Source: Marchantia polymorpha subsp. ruderalis
Taxonomy: Eukaryota; Streptophyta; Marchantiopsida; Marchantiales; Marchantiaceae
Assembly (NCBI GenBank): GCA_037833965.1
Contig: AP031355.1
Coordinates: forward strand, 23,833,501-23,897,500
Direction of reading: 5' to 3'
Length of the DNA stretch: 64,000 bases
The notes under the pieces were generated by a model. It ran no database searches. It was not told the DNA's origin and saw only the letters and a list, made by a program, of their open reading frames with translations. The position numbers and the translations under genes are program-made. Every line of letters begins with the position of its first letter. The first letter of the stretch is position 1. Below are positions 59,701-64,000 of this stretch, one piece after another.

Positions 59701-59820
59701 CTCCGGTTTCGGGGCACCATAAAAGGCCGACATCGACATACATCCTAATCCCTGCTTCGAAACCTCGAATCCCTGCGATCCGAGCTTCACTCTCTCAACG
59801 ACGGGCACACTCGACGCCAT
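56742..59820 (-). CDS. NADPH-dependent aldo-keto reductase (perakine reductase/auxin-induced type), 5 exons
   Basis: A soluble TIM-barrel oxidoreductase that reduces aldehydes and ketones with NADPH. The natural substrate is not set by sequence. Exons on the minus strand: 59820-59596, 58610-58407, 58236-58064, 57918-57822, 57086-56742. All four introns are GT-AG and all phases agree, giving 1044 nt or 347 residues, the usual family length. The catalytic tetrad is complete: Asp59 and Tyr64 in DTSDAYG, Lys89 in ATKFA, His132 in YYMHRVD. Other family blocks are [77 protein letters not shown] and GDRYG near the end. It resembles Arabidopsis At1g60680-At1g60750, tobacco-type auxin-induced PCNT115 and Rauvolfia perakine reductase. 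Nothing is truncated. Upstream is a pyrimidine-rich leader. No pathway neighbours are present. Confidence 0.95.
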
Positions 59821-60180
59821 CTCGACAGCTGACAGACGGACTCGAAATGCCGATTGCTGCTTCGCTCCTCCTCCTTCCCTTCCCTTCCCTTCCTCTCCCC
59901 TCCCCTCCCCTCGCTTTAAACGGGCGGAATGAGGTCAATGTCAGCATTGACCCCAATGCCAAATAAGCCAGGAGTGCTCTTCCGACATGGAGGGCTCCAA
60001 GACCGCAGGGTCTGCGTGAGCGCAGAACCTACGGTCCACCAGACTCTACGACCCATGCAATCCTCAGCAGTTTTGTCCGCGTTCACATGATGGCCTAGAG
60101 GTCGTATTACAGTACCAGGCTTCCCGCTTTCTTTCCCGGTTTCCACTCACCAGTCACCTGCTAGTGAAGGTTGGGCAGAG
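59821..60180 (-). promoter_or_regulatory. leader and promoter of the aldo-keto reductase
   Basis: Directly upstream of the ATG the plus strand has a pyrimidine tract (59866-59911, CCCTT then CCCCT units), which gives an AG-rich leader in the transcript. A TTTAAA at 59913-59918 on either strand is a weak TATA candidate. GC content falls off beyond about 60150. Confidence 0.35.
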
Positions 60181-61000
60181 TCGCATATCTTTCATATCGC
60201 TCAGTTTGCCGTTTTCTTGCTTTCAAGTTCTGCTAATAAATTCGCCATTTTCCCTAAATGTTGAAAAAAATATGTCGTGGGAAGGAGAGATAAGGAGAAA
60301 GATAAAGGAGAAAGAAGGAGAAAATAAGGGAGGTGGAGATTGATAAGGACGTGACTAGGAGAAAAACACATCCCCGTGAGTAGACGAATACCTTCAATTT
60401 CTTTCTTTATCGAGCAAGGTCACGACCATGGTAGAGAAGGGATGGACCAAAGTTCCACCAATTGTAAGGTAGAGACTTCTCCGAAGATTTCAGTCAAAGC
60501 AGGTATATTGCAAATATGGACCCCACCAGAAGATTCTAACCTGCCTATGCCACTTACGCATATCGCAGAGGAAGAAAATGAGATTAAAATATTATGGGTT
60601 GGTGGTCAATCCATATTAATTAGTTGATTCAACCTTGTTTCTGCTTGTGGACCAATGCACATGCATATTATAAAAAAATAACATTGACTTCTTTGCACAG
60701 TCAACCGAGGTACAGGGACGAGTATTGTCAAATTTCTGAAACCTCCCAACCTACTACGAATCCTGATGTGTTCTGCTTCGTATTTCAGTCTGTACATGGC
60801 CTGAGTAGGGGACAGACATCGCGTGTTAGAAGCTTTGCATCAAACAAGTAAATATCAAATGGTTTATACACAAGCATGCCTAAATTAGGCGATCTAGTTC
60901 TAGTCGACTAAATGAAATAGTTGTTCGGTGGTTATCTTGTGTGTGCTTTATTTATGTTAAACATAACGCTGGCTAAACATGAGGTAGCAACGTACGAGAG
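60181..61000. other. intergenic, no gene seen
   Basis: Short frames only, none recognised. An AGGAGA/AAGGAG-rich stretch lies at about 60280-60340. Confidence 0.45.
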
Positions 61001-62014
61001 CGATTGCTTTCAATAGGTTTCATGGATCAATACCCAATACATGCTCGGGAGCTTTTAAAGTTTGTGAATCCGATTGCATTTTGAGTGGGTTTGCCGGGAA
61101 CAGGAACTACTTCAAAAGTTAGATTTTTGTCTCTTTCTCACCTTTGGATATACCAATTGACATGCTGGTAGGTAGAAAATTTCAGCAGAAGATTGTTTTT
61201 TTCACTACTTTAGAAGCTTGATGTACTCAATTAATTTTAAAAAAACTTTCTAATTATTTACATTTGTTCATAGGATCTTTTTTCTCATCTCCCATCATTA
61301 GCTCAAAACTTTTTCTAAATTAATTATGCTCCACTAGGTCATCAGGCCCTATAAATACTTCCATGGCCACCTTGAGTCCATCTGCAAGGATTCTAAGATA
61401 CATTGTGTGTGCTTAATTTCTCCCACACACAATAAAGCATATAAATAAAACATTCATTTGGCCTTGCCTAAATTAAACATTCCTGATGCATCTAAATCAA
61501 ATTAATTTAGGCAATTCATGTGATGGTCTAATATAAGCATGTATGATTATACAGGTACTCTTGAAAATTGGTCCAACTTGGTAGCTTTAGTATTATCGTG
61601 TATTTTGGTGGGAGGTTAAAAAAAATTGATTCTTTATTTTTCAAGTTTTGTTTATGTAGCCTCGCTATGCCTAGTCTTGAGGAGATTTTTAACAATTTTT
61701 TTTGTATTATGTGGATTAAGATGATATTTAACAAATATTGAATCTCATCAATAAGAAAATTGTCCATAGTGATGAATCATTCACTATTTGATGAATGACA
61801 TAGAGATTAAGAGTTAATTTAGATTTTGATTCAACTCTAGTTAGCTGAATCTTAGTTAATTAAGCTAGTCAGGCTGTCACTAGAGAGTACTTACCAAAAC
61901 TTTCCAAGATATTTTTTTTAATAAGGAATATATTTTTGTGGAGGTAGTCTAACGAAGTAAACTACATATATTTTATGTGGTTACTATGTGTACGCTTTGT
62001 GTTCTTTTGATGTC

Positions 62015-62035
62015 ATCTTAACAATTGGTGTCAAA
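62015..62035 (+). mobile_element. possible LTR end and primer site, fossil
   Basis: The sequence CTTAACA at 62018-62024 is followed by ATTGGTGTCA, which resembles the junction of an LTR end with a tRNA-Met-type primer site. No LTR start or element protein could be tied to it. Family uncertain. Confidence 0.25.
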
Positions 62036-63737
62036 TTGGTAACGGACAAACCCGTATTCGAACTTCATTTGGAAGTTTTAACTAGGATGAAAACGAGGGC
62101 GTCTTCAACCAACACCTCTTAGTCAACTGAATCGACATCGATGAGGAGGATAATCTATCAACTTCTAGAATTGCTATGTTTGGGCTATCCAAAATGTTAT
62201 ATCCAAATTAAACGCATATGTTAATTATCAGCGGGAGAGTAACTATGAGACGTTGGGTCTTCTTTCAGTACAAGATCCCGTATAAACTGTATTTATTGAT
62301 CATACAAGGGTTGTGTTGAGGTATGTGAAACACCGTAGATTCCATATGACTTTAGCACACTATGAGAGAGTGTGCTTTAGCACACTATGTGTTTACGAAC
62401 ATTCCTTGTTGACAGAAAGCTGAAGGTGTCTATCGTCTACCGGATCCAAAGTTTGAGTATGTCTAGAACCTATATCTCCACTGCGTGCAATTTGAAGTCC
62501 GCTTTACAAACTAAGTTGTTGTAGCTTTTAAATTTGACCCAATTTTACATTTAGTGTCCTATCAGAAAATGAATGTTGTAGCCCATGACAATCTTCAATT
62601 TCAACTTAATTGGCTATCCATTCAAAAGTATATTAGAATTAATCAATCAATATTTTTTTACTTCATAATCAAAAAAAAATTGATTAATAATTAAATTTTT
62701 TTTGGATTAATATTAAATATTTATGATAAAACATTAAATATATATATATATAATTCTGAAAATATTTTTAATTCTTTCATCATATAAAATGATATTAATC
62801 ATATCTAATCACATTCAATATGGATGATATGTATCTACATACAACTGAGATAAAAGAAATAATAAAAAATTATTTTTTTCTATAATATATAATTAAAAAT
62901 TTAGAAAAATAATTCCTTAAAAAATTATTGTTGAAGATTTGATCGTTGTCAGTAGATTATTATTACTTAAGAAGATATTTAAATTGAAGATAATAAATTT
63001 TAACATTCAAAAATCCAAGTAACATTTTTTCTTTAGGAGATTAAGACCTAAAACAAGTGCTAAATAGCTACTAAATTTCATTGTTTAAAATTTTGAAACT
63101 GGTAAAATTTCAAGTAGTTCATCAATGAGTAATAATTTAGAGAATAGAAAATGTGAAAGCAATAAATATCATTAAATTTTATTTCATACTTTAAAAAAAT
63201 TTCAAGTTCTTATCATTATATTTTAAGAAAATTATTCATATTAACTTCGATTGTTGATTGATAACAATATTTTAAAAATGATTAAAATTTCAAAGAATGG
63301 ATAATTGACTTGAAATCAAATGGATATATAAAAACATGTTTACTTATGTGATATCAAGCGACTTTGATATTTGGAAAAGTATCAATTTAAGATGCATTCA
63401 AGAATATAATTATGAACCATGACAACATTTGCCCATGCCCACTAGTACATTTACTAATTCGTTTTCTCACTTCTATATTCTATCCTTTAGAATCCTTCTC
63501 GTATCATTTCAGATAGCGTCATATCTTTTCCAAGACTTGATGTAATTATTTTAATACGAAATCTTTACTAGGCCTCCCAACTAGAAAAGAAATTAGATTA
63601 TGGTGCAGAATCGGTTTTACAATTATACGTGTGTTTGCACTACCAGTTTGGGAACATTTTCAAATCGATTAACGCCCTGGCAATGCGTTCAACTATATTT
63701 CATCGCCACCGTTAAGTATATATCTTATCAAATCTCA

Positions 63738-63765
63738 CCATACACACAATGGTATCAAAATCAGA
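63738..63765 (+). mobile_element. likely copia LTR end and primer site, fossil
   Basis: ACACACA is followed by ATGGTATCA at 63749-63757, close to the plant copia primer site for initiator tRNA-Met. The LTR would lie to the left (perhaps from about 63450) and the element interior to the right, beyond or near the window edge. LTR borders are not resolved. Confidence 0.4.
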
Positions 63766-64000
63766 CTCTCAATTGAGTAAGTGGAACATCTTTTTTGCCC
63801 CCTCAATATGCAACTTTATAACTCTCCGGGTGTTGAAAAACCCTCACGAACGATACTTTACAACAGGAGTGTGAAAATCCTTGTCCTGCTGAGTGTTATT
63901 GAGAGTATCAGCATGGATGTAAAATCAGGACTTCACAGCGTCAATTATGGTGGTCAGAACTCTAGTGTACAAGCGTATGTAGTTTACAACACTAAGGAAG

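Larger units (their letters stand above)
61001..64000. other. AT-rich DNA with retroelement relics
   Basis: Mostly AT-rich and unreadable. Two primer-site-like spots are listed separately. From about 63420 composition is more balanced, as in a younger LTR or unique DNA. Confidence 0.45.

Noticed and set aside
1-64000. A biosynthetic cluster, defence island or other new gene system
   Set aside because: The three clear genes (EXO70, ABC half-transporter, aldo-keto reductase) lie far apart, differ in function and show no shared regulation visible in the sequence.

Overview
The window looks like nuclear DNA of a land plant. Three intact protein genes are clear: an exocyst subunit EXO70 of the A1 type with 12 exons, a half-size ABCB/TAP-like ABC transporter without introns, and an aldo-keto reductase of the auxin-induced/perakine reductase type with 5 exons. 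A bryophyte, perhaps a moss, is my best guess. It rests on the single-exon transporter, the GC-rich promoter islands set in very AT-rich intergenic DNA, and the decayed Ty1/copia remains. This is an inference; no marker in the window fixes the species.

Layout from left to right. 1-6.3 kb: no gene I can support, with a GC-rich island at about 1.1-2.2 kb. 6.3-12.7 kb: an AT-rich block with a copia LTR fossil near 6.9 kb and simple repeats. 13.0-20.6 kb: EXO70 on the + strand, behind a GC-rich leader with a G-quadruplex motif. 20.6-23.9 kb: the shared 3' side of EXO70 and the convergent transporter. 23.9-26.6 kb: the ABC transporter on the - strand. 26.6-28.6 kb: its GC-rich leader and promoter, with a possible divergent first exon. 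28.9-30.7 and 33.9-36.0 kb: AT-rich DNA without readable genes. 31.8-33.1 kb: a second GC-rich island with a possible first exon. 36.5-42.0 kb: a CACTA-like terminus and a broken Ty1/copia element on the - strand with internal tandem repeats. 42.08-42.22 kb: a lone terminal-exon-like fragment. 43-52 kb: mixed DNA with no gene I can identify. 52.7-52.95 kb: a solo LTR. 55.0-56.3 kb: a duplicated unit holding decayed coding-like DNA. 56.7-59.8 kb: the aldo-keto reductase on the - strand. 61-64 kb: AT-rich DNA with LTR/primer-site relics.

The three intact genes do not form a pathway. EXO70 tethers secretory vesicles at the plasma membrane, the ABC protein is an organellar or endomembrane half-transporter, and the aldo-keto reductase is a soluble NADPH-dependent carbonyl reductase. 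They are ordinary, independently regulated neighbours. I found no defence island, biosynthetic cluster or other new multi-gene system. The most unusual signals are a GC-AG first intron and a possible poison exon in EXO70, a codon-usage mosaic in the transporter, G-quadruplex motifs in two promoter regions, the lone terminal exon beside the copia insertion, and the 55-56 kb duplication.
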